Positions 41,034 to 49,888 of a DNA stretch of 64,000 bases are shown in pieces. The stretch's first letter is position 1. Each line of letters begins with the position of its first letter. Source of the stretch: Stutzerimonas decontaminans (lineage in GTDB: Bacteria; Pseudomonadota; Gammaproteobacteria; Pseudomonadales; Pseudomonadaceae); assembly GCF_000661915.1 (NCBI RefSeq), contig NZ_CP007509.1:4415501-4479500 (forward strand), written 5' to 3'. The notes beneath the pieces were generated by a model that was not told the origin of the DNA, ran no database searches, and worked only from the letters and a program-made list of their open reading frames with translations. A program made the position numbers and the translations under genes.

Positions 41034-42946
41034 TCGTCGGGACCGCCGGCCACATCGACCATGGCAAGACCGCACTGCTGCAAGCCCTCACCGGGCAACA
41101 GGGCGACCGCCGCCGCGAGGAGCGCGAGCGCGGCATCACCATCGACCTCGGCTACGTCTACGCCAACCTCGGTGAAGGCAGCCTTACCGGCTTTATCGAC
41201 GTGCCGGGCCATGAGCGTTTCGTGCACAACATGCTGGCCGGCGCCAGCGGCATCGACTGCGTGTTGCTGGTGGTGGCTGCCGATGACGGTGTGATGCCGC
41301 AGACCCGCGAGCACCTGGCCATCGTCGAGCTGCTCGGCATCCGCCGGGCACTGGTGGCGCTGACCAAGATCGACCGCGTGGAGCCGGCGCGCATCGCCGA
41401 AGTCGAGCAACAGATCGGAAACCTGCTGGCCGCCGGGCCACTGGCCGGCGCGCCGATCTTTCCGGTGTCCAGCATCCGCGGCGATGGCATCGACGCCCTG
41501 CGCGTCGCGCTGATCGACGAAGCCGCACGCACCGCCGCCCGCAGCGACAGCGGGCACTTCAGGCTGGCCATTGATCGTGCCTTCAGCGTTACCGGCGCCG
41601 GGGTGGTGGTCACCGGCACCGCGTTTGCCGGGCGCGTGCGCATCGGCGACGAACTACTGCTCGGCCCCACCGGCAAACGTGTGCGCGTCCGCGGCCTGCA
41701 TGCGCAGAATCGTGAAGCGGGCGAAGCCCATGCCGGCCAGCGGGTGGCACTGAATCTTGCCGGCGAGCGCCTGGCCGTCGAGCAGATCCATCGCGGCGAT
41801 TGGCTGCTGCACCCCTTGCTGCATGCACCCACGCAACGCATCGATATCGACCTCCAGCTGCTGCCCGGCGAAGCCCACGAACTCAAGCACTGGACGCCGG
41901 TGCACGTGCACCTCGGCGCCCAGGACGTCACAGCGCGTATCGCCCTGCTCGAAGATGCGAGCATGGCCCCGGGCGAGCACGCCTTTGCCCAACTGCTGCT
42001 GAATGCACCGAGCCACGCCGTGCATGGCGACCGTATCGTCCTGCGCGATCAGTCCGCCCAGCGCACCCTCGGCGGTGGTCGCGTGCTCGACCCGTACGCA
42101 CCACCGCGCAATCGCCGCCGCGCCGCACGGCTGGAACAACTTCGCGCCCTCGACCAGCCGAGCCTGGAGCAGGCATTGCCGCCGCTGCTCGCCAGCGCCA
42201 CCAACGGCTTCGACCCGCAAAGCCTGGAACGCCAGTTCAACCGCCCGCGCGACGGCTGGCAGCTCCCGCAAGGCGTACTGGAAGTCGGCACCCGACTCGG
42301 CCCACGACTGTTCGATCACGCCCGCTGGAGCGAACTCGAAGCCACCCTGCTCACCGCTCTGCAGCGTTTTCACGAAGAACAACCCGACGAACTCGGCCCC
42401 GACCGCGACCGCCTGCGTCGCTACGCCCTGCCGCAGCTGGAGCGGCCGGTGTTCATCGCCCTGCTGGAACAGGCACTGGCCACCGGCCGCATCGAAACCA
42501 GCGGCCCGTGGCTGCACCGCCCCGATCACCGGGTGCGCCTGAGCGATGCGGAAGAAGCTTTGAAGGAACGCCTGTGGCCACTGCTCGAAGCCGGCCACTT
42601 CGACCCACCTTGGGTCCGCGACCTGGCCCGCGACCTCGGCGTCGACGAAACACGGATGCGCAACCTGCTACGCAAGCTCGCCCGCCTCGGTCTGCTGCAA
42701 CAGGTGGTGAAAGATTTGTTCTATCCCGAGTTCACCATTCGCCAACTTGCGGGGCATGTACTGCAACTGGAAGCACAAAGCGGCGTAATCCGCGCCGCCG
42801 CCTTCCGCGACCGCATCCAGCTCGGCCGCAAACGCAGCATCCAACTGCTCGAACACTTCGACCGCATCGGCCTCACCCGCCGCTTCGGCAACGAACGCAA
42901 AGTCCGCCAGGACAGCGCCTTGGCGATACAGTCAGGCCTGGGGTAG
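41030..42946 (+). CDS. selB: Selenocysteine-specific translation elongation factor
   Basis: The 638-residue GTPase brings Sec-tRNA-Sec to UGA codons next to SECIS hairpins. It has G1 [12 protein letters not shown]3 [13 protein letters not shown]4 TKID, then EF-Tu-like beta barrels and four winged-helix domains at the C-terminus that bind SECIS RNA (last one with [20 protein letters not shown]). Start is TTG 41030, inside the selA stop (TTGA). The tRNA-Sec gene follows 39 bases later. Confidence 0.96.
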   Translation: MIVGTAGHIDHGKTALLQALTGQQGDRRREERERGITIDLGYVYANLGEGSLTGFIDVPGHERFVHNMLAGASGIDCVLLVVAADDGVMPQTREHLAIVELLGIRRALVALTKIDRVEPARIAEVEQQIGNLLAAGPLAGAPIFPVSSIRGDGIDALRVALIDEAARTAARSDSGHFRLAIDRAFSVTGAGVVVTGTAFAGRVRIGDELLLGPTGKRVRVRGLHAQNREAGEAHAGQRVALNLAGERLAVEQIHRGDWLLHPLLHAPTQRIDIDLQLLPGEAHELKHWTPVHVHLGAQDVTARIALLEDASMAPGEHAFAQLLLNAPSHAVHGDRIVLRDQSAQRTLGGGRVLDPYAPPRNRRRAARLEQLRALDQPSLEQALPPLLASATNGFDPQSLERQFNRPRDGWQLPQGVLEVGTRLGPRLFDHARWSELEATLLTALQRFHEEQPDELGPDRDRLRRYALPQLERPVFIALLEQALATGRIETSGPWLHRPDHRVRLSDAEEALKERLWPLLEAGHFDPPWVRDLARDLGVDETRMRNLLRKLARLGLLQQVVKDLFYPEFTIRQLAGHVLQLEAQSGVIRAAAFRDRIQLGRKRSIQLLEHFDRIGLTRRFGNERKVRQDSALAIQSGLG

Positions 42947-42985
42947 GCTGGTCGCCGCTTCCTTTCTCACGTCAAAACCAGATAA

Positions 42986-43081
42986 GGAAGGCAATCGCAC
43001 CCGGTGGTGCGGCCGGGCTTCAAACCCGGTTGGGGGCGGCAGCCGTTCCCGGGTGAGTTCGACTCTCACTGCCTTCCGCCA
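42986..43081 (+). tRNA. selC: tRNA-Sec (anticodon TCA)
   Basis: The 96-base gene folds as a bacterial selenocysteine tRNA: an 8-bp acceptor stem (GGAAGGCA / TGCCTTCC), a 6-bp D stem (CGCACC / GGTGCG) with a tetraloop, anticodon stem CCGGG / CCCGG with loop CTTCAAA (anticodon TCA at 43020-43022), a long variable arm, T arm GTGAG TTCGACT CTCAC, discriminator G and encoded CCA. It directly follows selB. Confidence 0.97.
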
Positions 43082-43211
43082 TTTACCCCGCTCTACCCTT
43101 CTCATCACCCTGCGACAGCCCGCCCCACTTGGCAATATCAAAAAGCCATCGCACTAAAGGGCGAAGCACGTCACAATCGCGGTTTTTCTTTCCAGGGATA
43201 GGAGAGGCTTT

Positions 43212-43529
43212 GTGAGTGATCGGGCCGACGAGCGTCGAGCGTTTCATGCGCTGCGTGACCACATTGAATGCCTGCTGGAAGCGGGCGGCTCGCTGATCGG
43301 GCGTGACCCTGTGCAGTTGAGTCTGCAGGGGCGGACGCTGACCGTTAGGCACGGGATGCTGGTCAACGAGAACGGCCATGAGGACCTGATCGAGACGCTG
43401 GCCGAGCTGGAGTGGACGAACAAGCGCACGCGCGACCTGGCGATCGATATCTGCATCCGCCAGCTGGACCATGCGATCAAGGCGAGCTGCGTGAAGGTGC
43501 TGGACCTACCGACGCCGGACGAGCCCTGA
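43212..43529 (+). CDS. Hypothetical protein (105 aa)
   Basis: The 105-residue soluble protein starts at GTG 43212 with GGAGAGG 5-11 bases upstream. It is mostly helical and charged (FHALRDHIECLLEAGGSLIG; LAELEWTNKRTRDLAIDICIRQLDHAIKASC). No membrane segment or recognised motif. Function unknown. It follows tRNA-Sec after 130 bases but has no evident link to selenium metabolism. Confidence 0.6.
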   Translation: MSDRADERRAFHALRDHIECLLEAGGSLIGRDPVQLSLQGRTLTVRHGMLVNENGHEDLIETLAELEWTNKRTRDLAIDICIRQLDHAIKASCVKVLDLPTPDEP

Positions 43530-43623
43530 GCGCATATCGCGCCGCAATTGCCAGGCTTGCGTCCCCGCATCGTATTGAGGCGGCGAGCTGAAGCCCCCGT
43601 TCCTAACCCGCCTCAGGCACCCG

Positions 43624-44088
43624 TTATTTCCACTGCAACGCCTGCACATGGGCGTTGGCCGGGTCGAAGTTGTCCAGCCGCATGCGTTCGGCGATGGCTG
43701 CCGCTGCGGTCTCGCCCAGCGGGAATTCGTCGCGCACGGCGGCCCAGTTCTCGGGCTGCAGGCGGACCATCCAGCCCTCTCCGTAACAATCCTGGTTAAT
43801 CAGCGCCGGACGCTTTAGCAGTGCTTCGTTCACCGCCTGTAGCTCACCGGACACCGGGCTGCGTGCCGACGAGGCGGCCTTGGCGAATTCCACTACGCCG
43901 AAGCTGCGCTCGCGCTCGATGCGGGCGCCGACGCGTTTGGGGGTGAAGGCGAATATCTGGCCATAAAGCGCGCAACCATAAGCGGTCAGGCCGACCGTCA
44001 GGCTGCCGTCGGCCTCCTCGCGCAGCCACAGACTGTGCTCCGGCGCGTAGCGCAGCGAGTCGGGAAACTCCAGACCGTGCACATTCAT
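43624..44088 (-). CDS. Glycine cleavage H-protein-like lipoyl carrier
   Basis: The 154-residue protein resembles GcvH: HSLWLREEADGSLTVGLTAYGCALYGQIFAFTPKRVG followed by the lipoylation segment GVVEFAKAASSARSPVSGEL with lipoyl lysine K70, then EALLKRPALINQDCYGEGWMVRLQPENW. It is longer than normal GcvH (about 129) and has no gcvT/gcvP beside it. It overlaps a DsrE-like gene by 4 bases. In the sHdr sulfur-oxidation system, lipoyl proteins of this fold (LbpA) work with DsrE/TusA sulfur carriers, so a sulfur-transfer role is conceivable; an accessory H-protein is the alternative. Confidence 0.82.
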   Translation of the reverse strand: MNVHGLEFPDSLRYAPEHSLWLREEADGSLTVGLTAYGCALYGQIFAFTPKRVGARIERERSFGVVEFAKAASSARSPVSGELQAVNEALLKRPALINQDCYGEGWMVRLQPENWAAVRDEFPLGETAAAAIAERMRLDNFDPANAHVQALQWK

Positions 44089-44459
44089 AGGGTCAGCACC
44101 CGCTCGTACTCAAGGATCATTTGCGCCAGTTCACCGCCGCTGGAGATTTCGTCCAGTTCGGCGATCAGCGTAGCGGGGTCGAACTGGACGCCGGGCTGGC
44201 GACACATCAGCAGGCGCGCACCTGCCTGTTTGGCGTTGCGGATGAAATGCTGCAGCGGCTCGCCGCCCTCTGCCGCGCGCAGCGATTCGGCCACCTCGCG
44301 GCGCGCCAGTTGCACGCCTTCGCCGGTGAGGTAGAGGGTTACCTCGGCATCCATGCAGGCCAGCAACGTGGCGATATGAAAAGGCGCTGCGCAGCGCGCT
44401 GGGATGCTGGGGCCGCTGGTGACCAGAATCAGTACACGTTGTGAGGGGGGGTGCTCCAT
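44085..44459 (-). CDS. DsrE-family sulfur-relay-like protein
   Basis: The 124-residue protein has the DsrE/F Rossmann-like pattern: RVLILVTSGPSIPARCAAPFHIATLLACMDAEVTLYLTGEGVQL, then IRNAKQAGARLLMCRQPGVQFD. Cysteines at about 23, 35 and 85 could carry persulfide. It overlaps the downstream lipoyl H-protein-like gene by 4 bases, implying linked function. No tusBCD/dsr genes or heterodisulfide reductase genes are near. Divergent from cfa. Its function here is unproven. Confidence 0.8.
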   Translation of the reverse strand: MEHPPSQRVLILVTSGPSIPARCAAPFHIATLLACMDAEVTLYLTGEGVQLARREVAESLRAAEGGEPLQHFIRNAKQAGARLLMCRQPGVQFDPATLIAELDEISSGGELAQMILEYERVLTL

Positions 44460-44606
44460 GGGACCTCGTTTAGAGATTGAAGGTTTAAGCCGTTAGCCGC
44501 ACGTTTGCCGCTTTTTGCCTCATAGCATGAAACTATCATCACCATAGCCTACAGTTGCCATTTGTTGGACTACGATTTCTTCGATGGAATGACAGGAGAT
44601 CCAGGC

Positions 44607-45788
44607 ATGCTTGCAACATTGCTTCCGGCCCTGAAAGAACTTGGTCTGCCATTGCGCCTGCGCCTTTGGGACGGTAACGACATCGATATCGGGCCTTCGC
44701 CCTGCGTCACTCTGGTGATCAAGGATCCCAATCTGGTGACTCACCTGGCCCGGCCAAGCCTCGATCTGCTCGGCACCGCCTATGTCGAAGGCCTGATCGA
44801 CCTACAGGGGCCGGTCAACGAGGTGATCCGCATCGGCGATGTGATCACCCGGGCGCTGGGTGAGGACAATTCCCCGCTGCCTTCCCGCGAGGCGCACGAC
44901 AAGGCGACCGACGCGGAAGCCATCTCCTATCACTACGACCTCTCCAACGATTTCTACCGGCTCTGGCTGGACAAGGACATGGTCTATTCCTGCGCCTATT
45001 TCGAAACCGGCAGCGAAGACCTCGAGCAGGCGCAGCAGGCCAAGCTGCGCCACCTGTGTCGCAAGCTGCGGCTCAAGCCAGGGGAGCGCCTGCTGGATGT
45101 CGGCTGTGGCTGGGGTGGACTGGCGCGCTATGCCGCGCGTGAGTTCGGCACGCAGGTGTTCGGCATCACCCTCAGCCGCGAACAGCTCGAGCTGGCCCGC
45201 GAACGTGTGCTTGCCGAAGGACTGCAGAAGCAGGTCACTCTGGAGCTTATGGATTACCGCGATCTGCCGCAGGATGGCCGTTTCGACAAGGTGGTCAGCG
45301 TCGGCATGTTCGAGCACGTCGGCCACGCCAACCTGCCGCTGTACTGCCAGCGGTTGTTCGACGCCGTGCGGCCGGGCGGGCTGGTTATGAACCATGGCAT
45401 CACCGCGCGGCATATCGACGGCCGGCCGGTCGGGCATGGTGCCGGCGAGTTCATCGACCGCTACGTATTCCCGCATGGCGAGCTGCCGCATCTGGTGAAC
45501 ATCAGCGCCAGCGTCAGCGAGGCCGGGCTGGAGATCGTCGATGTGGAAAGCCTGCGCCTGCACTATGCGCGCACACTTGACTTCTGGAGCGAGCGATTGG
45601 AAGCGCAGCTAGAGCAGGCGCAACGGATGATCCCCGAGCGCGCGCTGCGCATCTGGCGCCTCTATCTGGCCGGTTGCGCCTACGGCTTCCGCCACAACTG
45701 GATCAACCTGCATCAGATCCTTGCCAGCAAGCCGCTGCCGAACGGCTCTCACGAGCTGCCGTGGAGCCGGGCGGACCTTTACCGCTGA
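44607..45788 (+). CDS. cfa: Cyclopropane-fatty-acyl-phospholipid synthase
   Basis: The 393-residue SAM-dependent enzyme adds a methylene group across double bonds of membrane lipids, usually in stationary phase or acid stress. The N-terminal lipid-binding part is followed by AISYHYDLSNDFYRLWLDKDMVYSCAYF and the SAM site LLDVGCGWGGLARYAA, then VGMFEHVGHANLPLY. ATG 44607 has AGGAG 8 bases upstream; a TTG start 45 bases earlier is less likely. The 147-base region shared with the divergent dsrE-like gene should hold its promoter. Confidence 0.92.
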   Translation: MLATLLPALKELGLPLRLRLWDGNDIDIGPSPCVTLVIKDPNLVTHLARPSLDLLGTAYVEGLIDLQGPVNEVIRIGDVITRALGEDNSPLPSREAHDKATDAEAISYHYDLSNDFYRLWLDKDMVYSCAYFETGSEDLEQAQQAKLRHLCRKLRLKPGERLLDVGCGWGGLARYAAREFGTQVFGITLSREQLELARERVLAEGLQKQVTLELMDYRDLPQDGRFDKVVSVGMFEHVGHANLPLYCQRLFDAVRPGGLVMNHGITARHIDGRPVGHGAGEFIDRYVFPHGELPHLVNISASVSEAGLEIVDVESLRLHYARTLDFWSERLEAQLEQAQRMIPERALRIWRLYLAGCAYGFRHNWINLHQILASKPLPNGSHELPWSRADLYR

Positions 45789-45795
45789 CTGCAGC

Positions 45796-45814
45796 CGCGC
45801 CCGGGACGGGCGCG
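45796..45814. terminator. Hairpin between cfa and the stress-protein gene
   Basis: CGCGCCCG and CGGGCGCG pair perfectly around a 3-base loop in the 39-base gap between convergent genes. There is no T-tract on either side. Confidence 0.45.
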
Positions 45815-45827
45815 CAGCGGATAGCGA

Positions 45828-46679
45828 TCAGCGCAGCAACAGCAGCGGCGTGGAGGTGGTGCGGATCATGTTGGTGGTGGTGCTGCCGACGAAGAACTGG
45901 CGGATGCGCGAGTGGCCGTAGGCGCCCATCACCAGCAAGTCGATACCGTGCTCGGCCTGATAGGCATGCAGGGTCGGCTCGACTTCACCGGCGCGGATGG
46001 CGATTTCGACGCTGAAACCGGCAGCAATCAGCACGTCACGGGCGCTTTCCAGCTGGGCATGGTTATCGGCGGTGTCGGCTGCGACCATCACCAGATGAAT
46101 CGGCATGCCTTTGAACAGCGGGCTGCCAGCCAGCATTTCCACACCCTTGCGGCTGGTGGCGCTGCCGTCGAAGGCGAGCATTACGCTTTGCGGCTCGCTG
46201 AAACCACACGAGGCAACCAGAATCGGCCGCTGCATGGTACGAATGACGTTTTCCAGCTGGCTGCCAATGTGCTGAATGGCATCACCGCTGTCCTCGCCCT
46301 GACGGCCGATCACCAGCAGGCGCGTCTCGTTCTGCAGATCGCGCAAGGACTCGACCAGATCACCATGGCGCTGGCGGCACTCGGGCTGGGCAACGCCAGC
46401 GGCAGTGGCGCGCTGACGTGCGGCATCGAGCATCATGCGGCCTTCTTCCAGCGCCAGCTTGGCGCGCTTTTCATCCAGCGTCGCCAGCTCCTGCAGGAGA
46501 AACTCGCGGCTGCCCAGACCGATGATGCCACTCAGATCACCCGATGCCGGGTACTGCTGGCGATCCAGCACGTGCAGCAGCGTCAGGGGCGCGTCCAGGC
46601 GCTTGCTGGCCCAGGCCGAATAGTCGCAAACCGCCGCAGCCTGCGGTGATCCGTCGATACAAGCCATTACGTGGGTCAT
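45828..46679 (-). CDS. Universal stress protein, tandem UspA domains
   Basis: The 283-residue protein has two Usp domains: residues 1-150 (MACIDGSPQAAAVCDYSAW, then LLVIGRQGEDSGD) and 155-283 (SVMLAFDGSATSRKGVEML, then DLLVMGAYGHSRIRQFFVGSTTTNMIR), the latter with the ATP-binding GxxGHxxx pattern. Cytoplasmic. The gene begins 14 bases after the sulP stop, so the two are co-transcribed; Usp proteins next to SulP transporters often act as partners or regulators, though nothing proves it here. Confidence 0.9.
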   Translation of the reverse strand: MTHVMACIDGSPQAAAVCDYSAWASKRLDAPLTLLHVLDRQQYPASGDLSGIIGLGSREFLLQELATLDEKRAKLALEEGRMMLDAARQRATAAGVAQPECRQRHGDLVESLRDLQNETRLLVIGRQGEDSGDAIQHIGSQLENVIRTMQRPILVASCGFSEPQSVMLAFDGSATSRKGVEMLAGSPLFKGMPIHLVMVAADTADNHAQLESARDVLIAAGFSVEIAIRAGEVEPTLHAYQAEHGIDLLVMGAYGHSRIRQFFVGSTTTNMIRTTSTPLLLLR

Positions 46680-46693
46680 TGTTGTTCTCCTGG

Positions 46694-48181
46694 TCAGTGG
46701 CTCATGAGCTTGTCGATGGCCTCGGGTTTGTCATGCACACCAAAGCGGTCGACGATGGTGGCGCTGGCTTCGTTCAGCCCCAGCACTTCGACCTCGGTGC
46801 CTTCGCGGCGGAACTTGATGACCACCTTGTCCAGCGCCGCCACGGCGGTGATGTCCCAGAAATGCGCGCGGGACAGGTCGATGGTGACCTTGCCGAGCGC
46901 TTCCTTGAAATCGAACGCACCGGTGAATTTGTCCGATGAGCTGAAGAATACCTGCCCGATCACCATGTAGGTGCGCTGATTGCCGGTGGCATCCAGCTCC
47001 GAGCCGATATGCAGGTAGTGGCCGACCTTGTTGGCGAAGAACATTGCCGCCAGCAGCACGCCTGCCAGAACACCGTAGGCCAGGTTGTGGGTGAAGACCA
47101 CCACCACCACGGTGACCACCATGACGATGTTGGTCGACAGCGGGTGCTTCTTCAGATTACGCAGCGAATCCCAGCTGAAGGTGCCGATGGACACCATGAT
47201 CATCACCGCTACCAGCGCGGCCATGGGGATCTGCCCGACCCAATCGCTGAGGAACACCACCATCAGCAACAGCACCACGCCGGCAATCAGCGTCGACAGA
47301 CGGGTGCGGCCGCCGGATTTCACGTTGATCACCGACTGGCCGATCATCGCGCAACCAGCCATGCCGCCGAACAGGCCGGAGACGATATTGGAAACGCCCT
47401 GCCCTTTGCATTCGCGGTTCTTGTCGCTGCCGGTGTCGGTCAAGTCGTCGACGATGGTCGCGGTCATCAGCGATTCCAGCAGGCCGACCACGGCCAGCGC
47501 GGCGGAATACGGAAAGATGATCGCCAGGGTTTCGAAGGTCAGCGGCACTTCCGGCCAGAGGAAGACCGGCAGCGTGTCAGGCAGGTCGCCCATGTCGGCA
47601 ACGGTGCGGATATCCAGGCCGAAGTAGACGGCCACCGCGGTCATCGAGAGGATGCAGACCAACGGCGAAGGGATCACCTTGCCGAGCTTCGGCACATAGG
47701 GGAACAGGTAGATGATGCCCAGGCCCGCTGCGGTCATGGCGTAGACGTGCCAGGTGACGTTGGTCAATTCCGGCAGCTGCGCCATGAAGATCAGGATAGC
47801 CAGCGCGTTGACGAAGCCGGTGACCACCGAGCGCGAGACGAAGCGCATCAGCGACCCAAGGCGCAGATAGCCGGCAACAATCTGCAGCACGCCGCAGAGC
47901 AGCGTCGCCGCCAGCAGGTACTGCAGGCCGTGTTCGCGCACCAGCGTGACCATCAGTAGCGCCATGGCGCCGGTGGCTGCAGAAATCATCCCTGGCCGGC
48001 CACCGGTGAAGGCAATCACCACAGCGATACAGAAGGAGGCATACAGGCCGACCCGCGGATCGACCCCGGCGATGATGGAGAAGGCAATGGCCTCGGGAAT
48101 CAACGCCAACGCGACGACGAGGCCGGACAGCACATCGCCACGGACGTTGGAGAACCAGTTTTGTTTGATCGATTGCAGCAT
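46694..48181 (-). CDS. SulP-family inorganic anion transporter with STAS domain
   Basis: The 495-residue membrane protein has the SulP N-terminal signature [36 protein letters not shown], about 12-14 transmembrane segments, and a C-terminal STAS domain ([24 protein letters not shown]). The family moves sulfate, bicarbonate (BicA type) or other anions; the substrate is not decided by sequence. Start ATG 48181 gives the conserved start [13 protein letters not shown]; an extension of 49 residues upstream is not conserved. It heads a two-gene unit with a universal stress protein. Confidence 0.9.
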   Translation of the reverse strand: MLQSIKQNWFSNVRGDVLSGLVVALALIPEAIAFSIIAGVDPRVGLYASFCIAVVIAFTGGRPGMISAATGAMALLMVTLVREHGLQYLLAATLLCGVLQIVAGYLRLGSLMRFVSRSVVTGFVNALAILIFMAQLPELTNVTWHVYAMTAAGLGIIYLFPYVPKLGKVIPSPLVCILSMTAVAVYFGLDIRTVADMGDLPDTLPVFLWPEVPLTFETLAIIFPYSAALAVVGLLESLMTATIVDDLTDTGSDKNRECKGQGVSNIVSGLFGGMAGCAMIGQSVINVKSGGRTRLSTLIAGVVLLLMVVFLSDWVGQIPMAALVAVMIMVSIGTFSWDSLRNLKKHPLSTNIVMVVTVVVVVFTHNLAYGVLAGVLLAAMFFANKVGHYLHIGSELDATGNQRTYMVIGQVFFSSSDKFTGAFDFKEALGKVTIDLSRAHFWDITAVAALDKVVIKFRREGTEVEVLGLNEASATIVDRFGVHDKPEAIDKLMSH

Positions 48182-48472
48182 CGGACTATCCAGAGCAAAA
48201 GCACCACCATGCAGACCGCGGGCGGCCAGCAGGGATACAAGGCTAGTTTTTAGTTTGAATGATTCAGCTGTCGCTGAGCGAAATGCACGGACAGCAGCGT
48301 ACGACCGCCCCATGACAGGCAGTCGCAAAGTGACGCGAGGGGGCGGAGCGCTATGGCGGACTAGGCAGCCAGGTCATGGGCATTACGAACTCTTCGCTGA
48401 GCGACTCGCCGGGCGGGTCGCATTCGGGGGGCCGTATTCTAGTCGCATCGCCCCCGTTTTACGACCGCCAAT

Positions 48473-49687
48473 CTAGGTCCAGAGGGCATCGAGGTTGCTG
48501 AAGCCCCAGGCGGCGGGGTCTTCACGGCCGACAATGCGCTCGCTGCTCTGCGGACTGGAGAGATCCAGTTCCACCGGCACGATCGCCGCGCGGGCGCGGG
48601 TGGAATAGAACAGCTTCACGCGTGGCGCCGTCAGCTGCTGCGCGTTGTGTTCGATGACCACGCCGAGCCGCCCCGACTGCAGCCGCACCAGCGAGCCCAG
48701 CGGGTAGATGCCCACCGTGCGCACGAAGGCATGCAGAATCTGGGTGTCGAAATGCCCTTGCCACTGCGCCATGCGCGCCAGCGAGCCCGAGGCATCCCAG
48801 GCCGTTTTGTACGGGCGATCCGAGGTGATCGCGTCATACACGTCGCAGATCGCGCCCATGCGCGCCAGCCGGCTGATCTGCTCGCCGGCCAGCCGATGCG
48901 GATAGCCGGTGCCGTCCATCTTCTCGTGATGATGCAGGCAGACATCCAGCACCGCATCGGACACCGGCATCTGCGCCGCAAGCAATATGGCATGCCCACG
49001 CTCCGGGTGGCTGCGCATGACCGCGTACTCGTCGTCGCTGAGCTTGCCGGGCTTGTTCAGCACATCCAGCGGCATGGCCATCTTGCCGATGTCGTGCAGC
49101 AGCCCAGCAAAGCCGGCTTCCTGAACTTCCTGCTCACTAAGACCCAACTGCCGGGCGAGCGCGACCATCAGCGCGCAGACCGCCACCGAATGCATATAGG
49201 TGTACTCGTCCTTGGTCTTCAGCCGCGCCAAGCCGAGCAGCGCCGAGCCATTGCGTGCCAGCGAGGCGGAAATCTGCTCGACCAGTGGCAGGCACTGTTG
49301 CGGGTCGACGGCCTTGCCCAGCCGCGCCTCGTTGAACAGTGAAGTCACCTGCTGCTTGGAGCGCTTGAGCAACTGCACGGCGCGCTGCAATTCTTCCTGA
49401 ACGCTACATTGCTGGACCAATGAAGTGGCCGGTCCAGGCGCTATCGGCATCGCTTCGGAGACCCGCTGCGGCTCCTCGGCTGCCGGCGGCGTTGTCGTTT
49501 CGATATCGGCGCCCTTGCCCGTATCGATCCACAGCGCCTTGATGCCGCCACAGCGCAGCGCCTGCAGGTCGGCGGGGTCGGTCAGCAGGAATTTGCTGCG
49601 CCAGAAGGAGTGATCGAACCAGCTGCCGTCCAGCCCATGGACGTACATGCCTAAGCGGAGTTGGCTGACAAGGATTTTTCTGAGCAA
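48473..49687 (-). CDS. HD-GYP domain c-di-GMP phosphodiesterase-like protein (DUF3391)
   Basis: The 404-residue protein has an N-terminal DUF3391 region ([20 protein letters not shown]), a linker, and a complete HD-GYP domain ([57 protein letters not shown]), so it can probably hydrolyse c-di-GMP. No membrane segment. It diverges from dctB across 201 bases. Together with the GGDEF/EAL protein at 23.8 kb it makes two c-di-GMP proteins in the window. Confidence 0.9.
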   Translation of the reverse strand: MLRKILVSQLRLGMYVHGLDGSWFDHSFWRSKFLLTDPADLQALRCGGIKALWIDTGKGADIETTTPPAAEEPQRVSEAMPIAPGPATSLVQQCSVQEELQRAVQLLKRSKQQVTSLFNEARLGKAVDPQQCLPLVEQISASLARNGSALLGLARLKTKDEYTYMHSVAVCALMVALARQLGLSEQEVQEAGFAGLLHDIGKMAMPLDVLNKPGKLSDDEYAVMRSHPERGHAILLAAQMPVSDAVLDVCLHHHEKMDGTGYPHRLAGEQISRLARMGAICDVYDAITSDRPYKTAWDASGSLARMAQWQGHFDTQILHAFVRTVGIYPLGSLVRLQSGRLGVVIEHNAQQLTAPRVKLFYSTRARAAIVPVELDLSSPQSSERIVGREDPAAWGFSNLDALWT

Positions 49688-49888
49688 GGCAGACCTCGAC
49701 TGGAGCGGCTGGCCGTTCCGTACTAGCGATCCCTGCTGAAGCTGAAGGTAACTCCCGGCAGTATATCGATGATGGCACTATGCCTCTATCGAGCCAGATC
49801 AAGACTTTGGTGCTATGGCGAGCCGCGGCAATGCGCCACCGCTGCCGGCTATCGCTTACCATCGTCGCGTCCTGTTGCGAGCGCCGTC

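Noticed and set aside
47009..47959. 316-codon plus-strand frame opposite the SulP gene
   Set aside because: Histidine/aspartate/glutamine-rich antisense reading of transmembrane codons; not a gene.
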